From: Gari tellinella
Lineage: Eukaryota > Mollusca > Bivalvia > Cardiida > Psammobiidae
Length of the DNA stretch: 64,000 nt
Reading direction: 5' to 3'
NCBI GenBank assembly: GCA_922989275.2
Contig: OV277864.1
Span: 1,178,001-1,242,000, forward strand
The position numbers were made by a program, and so were the translations under genes. Below the pieces are notes generated by a model that ran no database searches, was not told the DNA's origin, and was given only the letters and a program-made list of their open reading frames with translations. Shown piece by piece: positions 45,210 to 56,691 of this stretch; position 1 is the first letter of the stretch; each line of letters starts with the position of its first letter.

Positions 45210-45906
45210 AAGAGAGACACTAACAAAGCTCGTCGGCAGGCACATTTTGAAACTTAAAAGCAGAGTCTGAGGTCAAGGTCACACGGGTCAAAATGTTTAC
45301 GTGCACTAAAAGATAATGATCATATATACCTGTATACCTCAAGGGACTTATATGATATAAGCTTTTTTTCAAAATTTAAACGCAGATTTCAAAACCTAAA
45401 CACGAACCCAAAGTTCGAGGTCAATGGGTCAAATAGTTTGTATACTATATGAATGCAACACCTCAATGGACTTAGGAGTAATAAGTATTTTTCAAAACCT
45501 GAGCGCGGGCCCTAAGTTCAATGGCAAGGTCACTGTGGTCAAACGGTTTGCCTGCATAGAAAGGTCTTGTCCATATACACATACATATCAAATGCGAAAG
45601 CAGTTTCTCAATGGACATAGGAGTTACTTAAAAGCATTTTTCGAAACCTTTACGCAGATTTAAAAACCCAAAACGCGGGCCCTTTGTTCAAAGTCACATG
45701 GGTCAAACTTTTTCCATACAGAGTAAAAAGTCTTGTCCACATACATATGCATTTCAAATATAAAAGCAGCATTTTTCCAAAGGTCAACACACATTTTGTC
45801 TACGTAGTATAAAGACCCGGGTCCTTTTGCACGGGTGGGTCACTCTACTGTGTTACACCGGCAGACACCATTAGCTCTCCTGGACATTCGCCCGGTGAGC
45901 TAAAAA
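45210..45906. mobile_element. AGCTCACC-type repeat, second copy (reverse)
   Basis: The right end GACATTCGCCCGGTGAGCTA is the inverted TAGCTCACC terminus. Inside are imperfect tandem units of about 100-150 bp containing AAGGTCACNNGGGTCAAA and GCGGGCCCT. The left end was not found. Confidence 0.5.
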
Positions 45907-46513
45907 GCAGTGTCAAACCGTTCAGATCCTGATCAGACGCGGCGTCTGATCTGGACCAAACTATTTTCATAATTATGTTTGTAATGTCAATCTTGACACC
46001 GGATGTGTGAACGAAATAACTCTTTCTCAATGCTAATGGAATCCCCCTTTACAACCACACATGGCAGACTTGTTGATATCGTTAAATAAAGACATACTGT
46101 AGTCAATAACATGCTTGATAATCCCTATGTGTATGGTAAACACAAACATTGGAACTTCTAAAACTATACACTTTAACACATTCAATTCCAGCGACTAGCA
46201 TACTAGTCATTATCAAACAGTGTAGAGTACAGCTGTCTTATGCAAACAATGAGTTCCTTTTAAGAACCATCTTATCCAGGTCTGTACATGTTGTCATTTT
46301 TTTTTTCAAACAAATCAACTCTAAAAAGTTAAACATAGACTAGATTTAATTGGTCATTGGAATTTTCCATTAAAGGTCGGTGTGAATGAATTACATGTAA
46401 GGGCTGTCTCTTTAATCCTTATCAAGCTAGGAGCAATCTCTCAGCCATTTGCAAACAGCTTTTTATTCAGGTCAGACATCGAGTAGCCCGGCCTTTGCTC
46501 GGGATAGAAACTG

Positions 46514-46770
46514 CAGGGCTGCCATAAGTTGATAAAAAAAATCCTAAGATTTCAAATTTTCAATTTTTCAAACGCAATTTTACTAATCGTACCTTTACCC
46601 CATATTCTGTTTCTTGTTTTGAAGACACATGACTGCTTAAAACAGGCTGAAAGTAAAGCAGAATGCGCCTTAAGGCGCATTCTGCTTTACTTTCAGCCTG
46701 TTTTAAGCTACGACCCGCTAGGATAAAAAATCCGAATACTTAGGAAAATTCCGGAGAAATGGCAGCCCTG
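46514..46770. mobile_element. CAGGGCTGCCAT MITE with core A, 257 bp
   Basis: Ends CAGGGCTGCCATAAGTTGA and GGAGAAATGGCAGCCCTG; 6-bp duplication AAACTG on both sides (46508-46513, 46771-46776). The 70-bp core A is at 46637-46706 inside a TTTACCCCATA...GGATAAAAAATCC frame. Its ends and target duplication are wholly unlike the TTAA MITEs. Confidence 0.85.
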
Positions 46771-47151
46771 AAACTGTGTGACACAGGCATTGACGTGTTC
46801 CTTCATTTTCAAAACTATAACTGATTGGTATTTCAGTATATTAATTCAGTTTATTATACCTCGATTTGAGTTACACTATTAATTTCCCATAGACCAAAAT
46901 TAAACATTTTGCATGTCTTTTACATCTATCCAAAATGTATACTGTCACTCTATATGATATTCTTTTTGTTACGTCACTCTATATTATATTTATTTTATGT
47001 ATTCTTGAGTTGAGTTGATATAAACAACGTGACGTCGTTTCGCGCGTTACGTGCATGTCGGCTCTAAATTGGTATTCACAACATATTTTATAAAATACGA
47101 ACGAGACAATTCCACAGCCAGTGCTGATAAGCTCGGTGTAATAAAATTAAG

Positions 47152-47318
47152 AAATAATCTATGTTCTACCGTTGTGAAACGGTATTTTACAACGGTTGGG
47201 AGTTGTGGTGCGCAGGAATTGACCACGAAGGCGGAAGGCCTGAGTGGTCAATTCCAGCGCACCACAACGACCGACCGTTGTAAAATACAGTTTCACAACG
47301 GTAGAACATAGATTATTT
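47152..47318. repeat. 167-bp inverted repeat
   Basis: Arms AAATAATCTATGTTCTACCG ... CGGTAGAACATAGATTATTT, inner arms GTGGTGCGCAGGAATTGACC / GGTCAATTCCAGCGCACCAC. Foldback element, family unknown. Confidence 0.8.
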
Positions 47319-47800
47319 CGATTCTAACATGGCCAGATTTAAAGAAATTCATTAGAAAGGAAATCAAATGTTCCATATTTATTTCCTCAGCGGATGAAGT
47401 TTTTCGACCGAATAACTTTTTCCGCGGCATTACAAGAATCTAACACCCATAAGCAAATTTACATTTACCGATCCATAAACTGGCATAGAACAAACATTAC
47501 ATCAAACAAGACAGAAAAATGAGAAAATTACTGTAACGTTACTGGTTAAAAGTATATGGTCTATACGGGCTATATGAATAACGAAAGAAATTTAAAAAAC
47601 ATAACGTATGAACGCACGTGGTCACGTCATGTTATATAACCGCGGGAGGAGCGGGGTAGGGAAGAGCGTGGTATAACGTCTCAGGTATACCACGATAGAC
47701 CTGTTCTTTGTTTGTAGAGACGAATTCACGTGTCATGTTAGAATAAATATTAGATGTCACTTTGCGTGACATTCAAATTGTCAAAGTGAAGTCAGCCTTG

Positions 47801-47865
47801 CAAACAGTTTGGATCCAGATCAGATGCCGCGTGACGCGGCGTCTGATCAATATCCAAACTGTTTG
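47801..47865. repeat. Core C palindrome, intact
   Basis: 65 bp, CAAACAGTTTGGATCCAGAT ... TATCCAAACTGTTTG, apex GCCGCGTGACGCGGC. The carrier ends are not clear. Confidence 0.8.
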
Positions 47866-48185
47866 AAGCTTGTATAAATATTCTAATTTTGAAATAATAT
47901 TTCAGATATCAATACTGGCATAAACGATAATGGGTTTTGAATGGGTAAAACCCACGCGTTATATTTGACGGTGAGAAGGTCAATATGGCTACACTGACTA
48001 AGACGATTTAAGTGTATCTGTTGTTATCTCAATCCATTATTCAGTAATAGTTATCTTGTTATAAAAGTACAAGCCCCATTCTAACATACATCCCCTGGTG
48101 TACCATAAAGAGGTGTACTACAAACTAAAACTGCTGGTTGCTGTACACAGATCAACTGCAATGCCATAGAATTAAGAACATGGCA

Positions 48186-48290
48186 GGGTTTTGTTTTTGT
48201 TTTGTTTTTGTTGTTGATGATGACGATGATAATAATAATAATGATAATAATATTAATGATAATAATAATAATAATAATTATAGTATTGTT
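48186..48290. repeat. Compound microsatellite
   Basis: GTTTTTGTTTTGTTTTTG followed by GATGATGACGATGATAATAA and (AAT)n. It explains the Asp/Asn-rich open frame at this point. Confidence 0.9.
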
Positions 48291-48378
48291 AAGTTATTTG
48301 GAGTAAGGTATGACAAAGAGTTACTCGTTGTCTGATCTGCCTCCCAAACTGTTTGCAAGGCAATGTGATACATATAGG

Positions 48379-48522
48379 ATATTACATGAGTGTTCATAAT
48401 TGATTGGATTTATTAAACGAGTCTTTTAGAAAACGATAAAAAAGAGGCTTCGCCGAGTTTTGATCGTTTTCTAAAACGACGAGTTTGATAAATCCAATAA
48501 ATTATTAACACGAATGTTATAT
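48379..48522. repeat. 144-bp inverted repeat
   Basis: Arms GATTGGATTTATTAAACGAG and CGAGTTTGATAAATCCAATA, inner AGAAAACGAT / ATCGTTTTCT around GAGGCTTCGCCGAG. Confidence 0.75.
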
Positions 48523-48930
48523 TCTTTTTATAACATAACCTAGAAATGTTATTTATCGCAGCCTTTGAGGTCAAGTGAAGCTAAGCGTGATATCAGTAGA
48601 TCTATACAGGAAAAAAGTTGTTCCAAATTAACCCCGTTCACTAGCATACTGTTTATGCTGTTATATGTATTAATAATCACTTTCATGTAGATCTAATATT
48701 GATTAATTACACCTAAAATCTATAAATTGAATCTATATGATGGAATGAAGACGTTGGAAATCAAACGCATGGAACGCATTTTAATGACGTCACAAGTAAA
48801 CGACGTCGTGGCGTTCCTCATTTGCATAGTTATTTAACTAGTTATATATGACATTTAAACAATGGGTGTTATTCAACGATCACGCCGTCTGTTATGTTAT
48901 AACTTAATAAATCTTGACATGCAAATTACA

Positions 48931-49153
48931 TTAACTCTTTCGCTGCCAAATTGGTCGTGAGAGTTTTACCTCTTCATCGTTTCATTGTCGTCTGCTTTAA
49001 TTTTGTTTTTTGCAAGATCGTTTCAAAGTAAGAATTAATGTAGTATGACTTAAAACATGTCGATATGAGTGTCAAACAGTTACGCGGCATCTGATCAGGA
49101 TCCAAACTGTTTACAATGTCGCCTTTTGGCGACGTTGGCAGTGAAAGCGTTAA
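48931..49153. mobile_element. TTAA-flanked CACTGCC MITE with deleted core C
   Basis: TTAACTCTTTCGCTGCCAA ... TTGGCAGTGAAAGCGTTAA, with TTAA on both ends. Core C lacks much of its left arm (CAAACAGTTACGCGGCATCT). Confidence 0.75.
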
Positions 49154-49539
49154 TCGTTTCAATTAATTACCATAAAATGTGTAACAAAAAGACATTTAAG
49201 CCGTTATAAATGAATTTTGATTCGACAATATTTAGCCCTTGTTTTTGCATTGGTTTATGTGTTTTAGCAAAAACTTTAGATTGGAAACAAAACATGTCTC
49301 TCTCATTGCTTGTTTCACTTGGAAATATCACAGTGACTAGTCAGTAGGAATTTCAGTTTAAAAGGTCAAAATATACATCATCGATGACGAATCAATGCAT
49401 AGTTTGATGAATATTTGAAATATATGAAATAACCAAATGCCAATATTGCGAAATGCCCAACTTTTGGCAAGCACTTACGTGTATATACCAATATTGTTGT
49501 GGTGAAGATTTAATTGCTGCATAAACATACCTTAACAGA

Positions 49540-49775
49540 TTATTCAATAAATACGCCTTTAATTAATTCCTCCACTGACTAAAATAGTTCAATTTTATGA
49601 AGTAATGAATATGTCACATGTGAAATATTTTTCTATACCCTAGCAGATACTGGTTAAAGTATGTTGAAAGAAGAGAAAAATGTGCCTTATTTAAAGCCCG
49701 TTCTGCTTCTCTTTCGACCTACATAAACCAGTCCCCTGTCTTCAAAACTAGAAACGGGCTATGGGGTAAATGGTT
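49540..49775. mobile_element. Worn TTAA MITE with core A
   Basis: AATACGCCTTTAATTAATTC left, core A at 49654-49726 (73 bp, small insertion at the apex), then AACTAGAAACGGGCTATGGG. Confidence 0.6.
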
Positions 49776-50056
49776 ATGGTATAATCGATAAAAGAAATTG
49801 ACTGAGGTGCAGTTGTGTCCTATAATAATAGTAAAAATGGAGCTATGTTTATATCTAAGAGGTTCCTATGGTAGCTAAGGCAAGAAAAACATGTGTTTTC
49901 AATGAAATGTGCTTATATAACTTATATCATGAATTACATTTATAAGGCGTACTGGCTTAGTAACTGTCCTGTAAAAATACGCTTCTGTTATCAACCTTTT
50001 ACCTTTGCGTTATTCTCATTAGTGATACAAACTACATGTAGTCGCTATCCTGATCA

Positions 50057-51685
50057 CAGGATCATAAAAATCCTAAGATTTCAAAATTTTCATTTTTTTA
50101 GACGCAATTTTACTAATCGTACAGTGGTAAATACGCTATTCCTGCCCATTTACGCGTTTATCTATGCGTAAGAAACGCATAGTGAACGGTTAACGAACGC
50201 TTAATGAACGCTTAACGAACGGTTAAGGACTAACGATTTGAACGCGTTTAAACGCGTTAATAAACGGTTATACCCGAGATGCTGCGATTGGGGCGTCCGT
50301 TTTCCGTTTCACGCGGAGATTTCGGATCTTATCGATGATTGCCGTTTTAGAATAATCCGAATGAAACGGGTTAATAAAAAACAAGAATTGATTTGTCACT
50401 GGAGCATTTTCGCGATAAAACACATATTGTAATGCGAATTTTGAAAACATTTTCTGTAAATGAGACGCCTCTTATCAGGATCTAAACGGGGTTCGTTTTA
50501 GAATTTATATAAATATAGACAGTTTGGATCTCGATCATAATGCTGAGTGACTCGGCGTTTCATCGAGATTATTTCTGTTTGATATGTATTAGAATAATTC
50601 CTTCCATGTTGATTTCTATTCAAACGGTTTGAATCCAGATCAAACGCCTGGCTGTATAGATCGGCATAGCATCAGGATCCAAACTTACAGCTTTGAATAA
50701 ACCCAATTACTTTTCATAATAGTTAACGCTATCGATTTAGATGTAGATGGGTCGCCGAGTATTTCGGTTCTTATGTTTTACAGATAAGAATGAAGCATAC
50801 GGTCTTGATTTCATTTTTACAGTTTGGCTCGAGATGAAATGCCGAGTTACGGGAGTCTCATCCATATTCAAACTATACAGATATCTTTTACTTTGATGAG
50901 AGAGTATGATAACTGACACATACTCGCATATAAGATTTGGTTTATTTGGTTGATATTCCAATCAACCCCAATGGGGCATTAGGATACTTACTTTGATAAG
51001 CCGCAGTTTTATTACCCCCTGTCCGGCTTGTGACGCAACAGTGTTAGCGGCTAGCCCTGCATGCCACATGTGGCATTTGGGAATTTGGGAATTCCGCATG
51101 TTCATAGTAATAGTAATAAACACAATTTACACAATCCTTTTTAAACCGTATCCTTTATATGGGAAAATAAATGTATATTCATAAAACTCTCACAGGATAA
51201 CCTTTCTTCTTAAAGAAAATGATTTCATAAAATTTTGTAAGATTATATTTACTCCACAGTAACGATATTTACTAAATTCTTAAGTAGGATAAGAGCGGCC
51301 CACAAGTCATACATGGATTACCTCCCTTTCTCCATGATTACTCCCCTTTCATCCGGGCTCTTTTAAACGCGTTTAAACGCGTTAAGAAACGGGTAGTAAA
51401 CGCGTTAAACGAAACGGGTAACGAACGCTTAATGAACGCTTAACGAACGCGTAAGAAACGCGTAAGAAACGCGTAAAGTGGGTAGGAATAGCGTATTTAC
51501 CACTGTACCTTTACCCCATAGTCTGTTTCTTGTTTTGAAGACACGTGACTGCTTAAAACAGGTTGAAAGTAAAGCAGAATGCGCCTTAAGGCGCATTCTG
51601 CTTTACTTTCAGCATGTTTTAAGCAACCATCTGCTAGGATAAAAATCCGAAGACTTAGGAAAAATCCGGAGAAATGGCAGCCCTG
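50057..51685. mobile_element. CAGGGCTGCCAT MITE interrupted by a 1.4-kb TA-type element
   Basis: The left part (50057-50121, AAATCCTAAGATTTCAAAA...ACTAATCGTA) and right part (51506-51685, core A at 51553-51622, end GGCAGCCCTG) rejoin exactly after removing 50122-51505 and one TA. The outer element is bracketed by a 15-bp direct repeat with one mismatch (TCGCTATCCTGATCA / TCGCCATCCTGATCA), longer than the 6 bp in other copies. Confidence 0.75.
50122..51505. mobile_element. 1384-bp TA-flanked element, CAGTGGTAAATACGC ends
   Basis: Ends CAGTGGTAAATACGCTATTC and its inverted copy, TA on both sides. The subterminal regions are arrays of AACGCTTAA / AACGCGTAA-like units (50160-50265 and 51364-51480). 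The ends resemble the short CAGTGGAGAATACGTTATTC family, so it may be a longer relative. It contains three diverged core C copies (about 50519, 50624 and 50821). No transposase was found. Confidence 0.85.
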
Positions 51686-51978
51686 TCGCCATCCTGATCA
51701 TATGCTTTCAGATGGGTGGTGAGTGTAAAGAGAGTTTTACTCATGATCGTATGTATGTCCGTGCGAACAGTTCTTTGACTTTAATATTTGACTTTGTCCA
51801 CTGTAACCATAGTTTTCTGAGATTTTCTTAAAGTTTTTTCTTGTTGGGTATATTAATAGATTAAATCACTTTAACTCCTCCCTCCATGAAACTTCAAATG
51901 GACAATTTCAGTTTCCAATTTAGTCCAATCCATCTTCCACTAGATCTATTTTGGGGGTATCTTTTATCATTATATTAT

Positions 51979-52762
51979 AGGAATAAACAACATCTTTTTG
52001 ACGCTCATGACGGTATGAATACATTAGCTTCGCAAAATTTCGTAAACGCCCGAAGGGCGTTTACGATAAATTTACCCCCGAAGCTAATGTATTCATACCG
52101 TCGTGAGCGGCAAAAAGATGTTGTTTATTCCTTATATTTATATTTCTATTTTCTGCCTTGTCCATTTAATGTGTAGTTTGACCAGATTTGTTGTCATGTA
52201 TATGAATATATCATATACCGGCCAAATAGGTTTGATAGATGTAATATCGATGTAATAGCCATTCCAGTTTCTAAATATGGTAGTCCTAACTACATAATTG
52301 AATTATAAATTCAAAGTTTTACCCAGTAAACTTTCTCGCTGTGCTTTAAGAACGCTCGTAAGAAACTATTATTTTGCTTAATGTTTGAGCGACTTTCCTA
52401 TGTAATTCTGGTGAACAAATTGTTTGAAATTGTCAATTTCAAACCGTAGCTAGAAGACAACTTGTCTAATCTATAAATAGAACACCACTCACTCGGAGAA
52501 GGGAGAGAAAGCGAACAGCTTTAATGACGGGGCGTTATATGATAATCTCCCTTAAAAACAGCATTTAATCTTTTTATCGCAATTTGAATTTACTTGAACT
52601 GTCTGCGACTTTAAAAAGGGGTTTCGAGATACCCGAACTGATAATCTTAAAGTAGATCCTAACTTGATCGGTATCTCTCCGCCGTATGGAAGATTTTTTA
52701 AACTAGTTAGAAAATTGAACTTCACTTTTTCCTTAGAGTTTTACAGAGCGAATGTAAATATT
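51979..52762. mobile_element. Repeat unit with 154-bp hairpin head, copy 2
   Basis: Hairpin 51979-52132 with the same arms as 5988-6148, followed by the same tail (GTGTAGTTTGACCAGATTTG ... CGTATGGAAGATTTT). About 230 bp of copy 1 is missing after GTAAGAAACTA. Confidence 0.65.
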
Positions 52763-52769
52763 GTAAAAT

Positions 52770-53400
52770 GACAGGTGGTGCAGACCCAGATCAGAGGGCT
52801 CCTAATGTTTGCATTGGACTTGTATATTCTTAGCAGGCACACCATTTGCAAATGACCTATATATGCATATGGAGCGCAATCGTTGCCAATAATCTAGACA
52901 TGTAGATGCTAACATCTATTTTGTAGTTTGTATAAAATACAAACCCGACTGTACAAAATATAAATGTGACTTGTCCATAAGTTAGACATGACCATACAAT
53001 GCTATTTTTAGAATTGACTTTCTGCTTTGTTCAAAGCAAACACCCGCTTTACATTTCATGAAATTGACAAATTAATCCTACAGATCAGAATGAAATTCCT
53101 CAAACCGTTACAAGCAAAGAACTGCATCCGAAAATCCAACTGAAATCATCTGTTTTCAATAAACTTGAACACAGATATAAACCGAAAGTTGCGGATTGAC
53201 GACCGACATTGACATTTCTCCAGTGTACAGTTGACTCTTGCAAGTCGAGAATTACATTTCTCCAAATGCAAAACTAGCGAATTTTGCTATGACCTTATAA
53301 GGAATTTTTACGGAATACTACGAATATTAATTTGGGCGGAGTAAACTAAATCGGATCTTACCGGAATCGTTCGCCGGGGGTTTACCTAGCCCTATGATTT
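52770..53400. other. Intergenic DNA, nothing assigned
   Basis: Apart from a core-E fragment at the left edge (GACCCAGATCAGAGGGCTCC), no repeat or gene is recognisable. Confidence 0.5.
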
Positions 53401-53402
53401 TA

Positions 53403-53637
53403 CAGTGGAGAATACGTTATTCTTTCCCGTTTAAACGAACCGCAAAACACTAAAACATAGAAAAGTGCAACTTTTGGACAATTCTGATAAATCATGTTTA
53501 TATTGGTGACAAACAGTTTGGAGCCTGATCAGACGCCGGGTTACCCAGCGTCTGATCTGGCTCCAAACTGTTTGCAATAGAAATAATAGTTTTAGCGTAA
53601 ACGCGTTTACTGGGAAAGAATAACGTTTTCTCCACTG
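53403..53637. mobile_element. Intact TA-type MITE with core C, 235 bp
   Basis: TA-flanked, CAGTGGAGAATACGTTATTC ... AATAACGTTTTCTCCACTG, core C 53510-53574 (65 bp). Reference copy for this family in the window. Confidence 0.9.
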
Positions 53638-53668
53638 TATGTAGCCAGTTTGACAGACAGGTGCTTGC

Positions 53669-53982
53669 TTAACCCATTACCCCATAAATACACATTTTTA
53701 CGCCTTTCATTTATTCATCCACTAAGAATTAATTCCAATTTTTACAGCCATGAATATGTATCATAAGAAATGTTTTCTATTTCCTAGCAGACTGTAGCTT
53801 AAAGCAGGCTGAAAGTAAAGCAGAATGTGCCTTAAGGCACATTCTGCTTTACTTTCAACCTGCTTTAAGTGGTCACGTGTCTTCAATACTAGAAACAGGC
53901 TGTGGGGTAATAGGTTAAGCAGACTGAAGTAAAGCAGATAGTTCCTGAAAGAGCTTTTCTGCTTTACATGTGCCTGCTTTAA
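53669..53982. mobile_element. TTAA MITE inserted at the left TTAA of another core A
   Basis: The inner MITE is 53669-53918 (250 bp, TTAA both ends, core A 53799-53868). It is followed at once by a second core A (53915-53982) starting at the shared TTAA. The host flank CAGACAGGTGCTTGC before 53669 is the left neighbour of that second core. Confidence 0.8.
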
Positions 53983-54008
53983 ACATCCATCTGTCCAGAT
54001 GCAGGGCA

Positions 54009-54224
54009 GGGGCCCGTTTCATAAACATTGTTGTCGTAAGTCAAAACTTTAAAATACATTTAATTTCTGATTTCTCTATTTAATCCTGTCTTGTGACATT
54101 TTCAAGACGATTCCAAAAAGATGTTACAAGACAGGATTAGATTGAGAAATAAATAATAATTGAGACTTTTATAATCTGACTTACGACAACATTCGTCGTA
54201 CAAAGTTTTATAAAACGACTCAAG
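54009..54224. mobile_element. MITE with GGGGCCCGTTTCATAAA ends, copy 2
   Basis: Same end and inner inverted pair as 41439-41656 (AATCCTGTCTTGTGACA ... TTACAAGACAGGATTAGA). The right end is diverged (TTTTATAAAACGACTC). Confidence 0.75.
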
Positions 54225-54574
54225 GTTTCCAATGACTCTTTATCAGGATAATATTTGTAGAAGTATGAAAAGGTACATGCATTAAATTTGTAATAGGAAT
54301 AATTAAACAAAACTGCCAACATGTACATCTATGTGTGAAATGGTTAAAGTTGTTGCTTACAGCAAGATAAAAGTAAAGCAGAAATCTCCTGTGGCAGCTT
54401 TTGATTAACTGCTTTACTTTTATCCTGCTTTAAGGTGGGCTCAGCTTCTTTAACCATTTGAACCCTATTGGTGCATCTATGGGTCCTTTGAAACAGTGTA
54501 CCTGTGAAGACTTAGTAACATTAACCCTTTACCTGATAGCCTATTTCTAGTATTGAAAATAGGTGACTACTTAA

Positions 54575-55097
54575 AGAGGCTCGCAACCGGATCAAGCATT
54601 AAAAATAGTAATTTGTAAATATAGGTCAAATGCTTATATAAATGGGTAAAATTTAGTTTAGGATAATAAATTCTGTTAAAAAATGCATTTCCAAAAAAAA
54701 AAGAAGAGGCTCTGGTGGGATTCGAACCCGTGACCATCCATGCGGAGACAAAAATGAAAAATGAGGCGTCGCCTCTACGCCCTCGGCTACGGACGCTCTC
54801 TCTATATATGGTAGCGAATTAACGTACTTCAATGATAGCTATTAATAGAACATTATTCGGCTCCGGTTTATGTCTAACCCCGTGTAGAGAAGCAACAACA
54901 ACAACTATACCGTTAGCTAACGCTATGGAAAAGCGATGGAAAATATCTAAAAAACTAAGATTCGGTGACGATTCTTGAGACGTTTTTTGGACTGATCATA
55001 TGTTTTTAATGTCAAAAGCCAAATAATGCCACAAATTTGCTTTTATTTGAGTATTTTATTTTATTTTGACAAGAACACCATCCGGTTGCGAGTCCCT
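54575..55097. mobile_element. 523-bp TTAA-flanked element with a tRNA-like module
   Basis: TTAA on both sides (54571-54574, 55098-55101), ends AGAGGCTCGCAACCGGAT and inverted ATCCGGTTGCGAGTCCCT with two mismatches. The TTAA target and clean boundaries within a known MITE define it well. No transposase is present. Confidence 0.85.
54710..54803 (-). other. tRNA-like sequence, degenerate
   Basis: The minus strand reads GTAGCCGAGGGCGTAGAGGC (A-box region) and ACGGGTTCGAATCCCACCAG (T arm with B box), separated by a longer than usual middle that could be a long variable arm or small intron. The T stem pairs in only three positions. A polymerase III promoter may survive. Confidence 0.5.
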
Positions 55098-55126
55098 TTA
55101 AATCAGGTTGAAAGTAAAGCAGAATT

Positions 55127-56420
55127 ATAGTCACTCGGAACACCTCAGAGTTCTTGGCATACGTTCTAGGAAATACCGAAACTTCACGAAGGAAAATTGA
55201 CGCGTCGAAGGAGGGGCTTATGTAGCTAAGACACGCCCTCGTGACTCATTTGTTACTTTCTACATTGTCCGTTGTACATTGGCGAATATCCGAAGTTCAT
55301 TGTATGGTGTCTGTTTGCAAAAGGTGAAACGTCTTTCGCAAAGCGTACTTTCAATTCTTCCAGGCGGAAAATGTTTATTTCAAATGTTGGTTATATGTAG
55401 TTCTTTCTTAGAAAGTAACATTAAATCGTGGATTTTGGTTCCCTTGTTAACAGCTTTACATGAAAGAATTGCAAGTGTTTAAAGTATAAACTATAAATAC
55501 CTTTTTATGGAATACAGTATACACATGTAAACCGACATTTACATGTTAAGTTTGCATGATTCTAAACGACATTTATACAAATACATATCGTTTTTGGCCA
55601 AACAATAATTGAAAACTGGGTAATTGCATGTCTGGATTGTTGGCAACGAATGCGCTCCATATATGCAAGACTATGGTTCAAAGAAAGTGTTGTTCTTGAC
55701 AATTGCTAGTCAGTATTGATTGTTTTATGTTGACACTGACATGTCAACACAAAGCTAAAAAAGCTCAAATTGAGCTCAAACTGAGCTCAGAATCGGGTGT
55801 TTTTTGTTATTGGTTTTTAACTAAATCGCGCAATGTGCAAAACTTTCGAAATATAGCGCCTCCTAATATTAGATTGTTATTTTCGGTTTCATTTTGACAC
55901 GTCAAAGTAATATGGAGATGTCAGAGTGTAGAGGTTATTCAGAAAATGAGCCGCAGATAAGTCCACTAGGTCTGTGTTATGTGTACCAAACGGGCAAGGC
56001 TTCCTAAGGATATAATTATGTTAAGGGCTTCATGGAAGATTGATTTTTTATCAAACGGAGCTCCCTCGTTAAATAAAGTCTTTGTTGTAATTATTGTTAT
56101 TATTATTATTATTGTTGTTGTTGTTATTTTTATTATAGTGTTTCTGTAGTAAACAAACGCATAGAATGTTATCAACAAAAGCAGACGAAAACATTCAGCA
56201 GACGAAATTATGGCAGAGAAAAGATTAGACCAGTGGCATGTTTTGACGATGATACCGGTATAAAAAAAAACGTTGTATGTACACATTCCGTTGTTTCACT
56301 CCAAAGTAAACAATGCTAAAATACGAACCTGTTTTATATACAAAGGCCAAGTGATTTATGAATGGCGTATCACTAGACGACATATGAATGTGCAAGTGCA
56401 GTGCAGATAAAGTACATATG
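55127..56420. other. Intergenic DNA with a microsatellite
   Basis: Contains an (ATT)n(GTT)n microsatellite at about 56090-56138 and a GAGCTCAAACTGAGCTC repeat near 55770. The 67-codon frame at 55279-55482 has no recognisable domain. Confidence 0.5.
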
Positions 56421-56431
56421 TCACGCTTAAA

Positions 56432-56680
56432 CCCTTTCCCACATAGCATGTCTCTAGTATTGAATATAGGTGTCCACATAAAGCAGGTTGAACGTAAAGC
56501 AGAATGAGCCTTTAACGCATTCTGCTTTACTTTCAGCCTGTTTTAAGCTATCATCTGCTAGAATATAGAAAATAATTTGTATGATACATACTTATGACTG
56601 TATAAATTGGAACTATTTTCTTCAGTGAAGGAATACATTTAGTGCGCTAAAAGGCGCTTCTATGGGGAAAAGGGTTAAAC
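56432..56680. mobile_element. TTAA MITE with core A
   Basis: AACCCTTTCCCACATAGCAT left, core A at 56478-56546 (69 bp), right flank GGAACTATTTTCTTCAGTG and GGGGAAAAGGGTTAA end. Confidence 0.75.
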
Positions 56681-56691
56681 CCTTAACTGCC

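Larger units (their letters stand above)
54531..55126. mobile_element. TTAA MITE fragment interrupted by a tRNA-bearing TTAA element
   Basis: The MITE left end (TTAACCCTTTACCTGATAG) runs to 54574, is interrupted by 54575-55097, and resumes with ATCAGGTTGAAAGTAAAGCA until 55126, where it is truncated. The insertion lies at the TTAA forming the left edge of core A. Confidence 0.75.

Noticed and set aside
48138..48335. 65-codon frame rich in Asp/Asn
   Set aside because: Produced by the GAT/AAT microsatellite.
50737..50961. Minus-strand frame containing NMDETPV, a motif resembling Tigger/pogo transposases, inside a TA-flanked element
   Set aside because: The motif is encoded by a diverged core C palindrome (GATGAGACTCCCGTAACTCG), not by a transposase remnant. 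No other transposase blocks are present.
54710..54803. Genuine tRNA gene
   Set aside because: A and B boxes are present, but the stems pair poorly and the middle region does not form a normal anticodon arm.
55279..55482. 67-codon plus frame with Cys residues as a first exon of a zinc-finger (THAP-like) gene
   Set aside because: The cysteine spacing does not fit, no following exon was found and the start is not an ATG.
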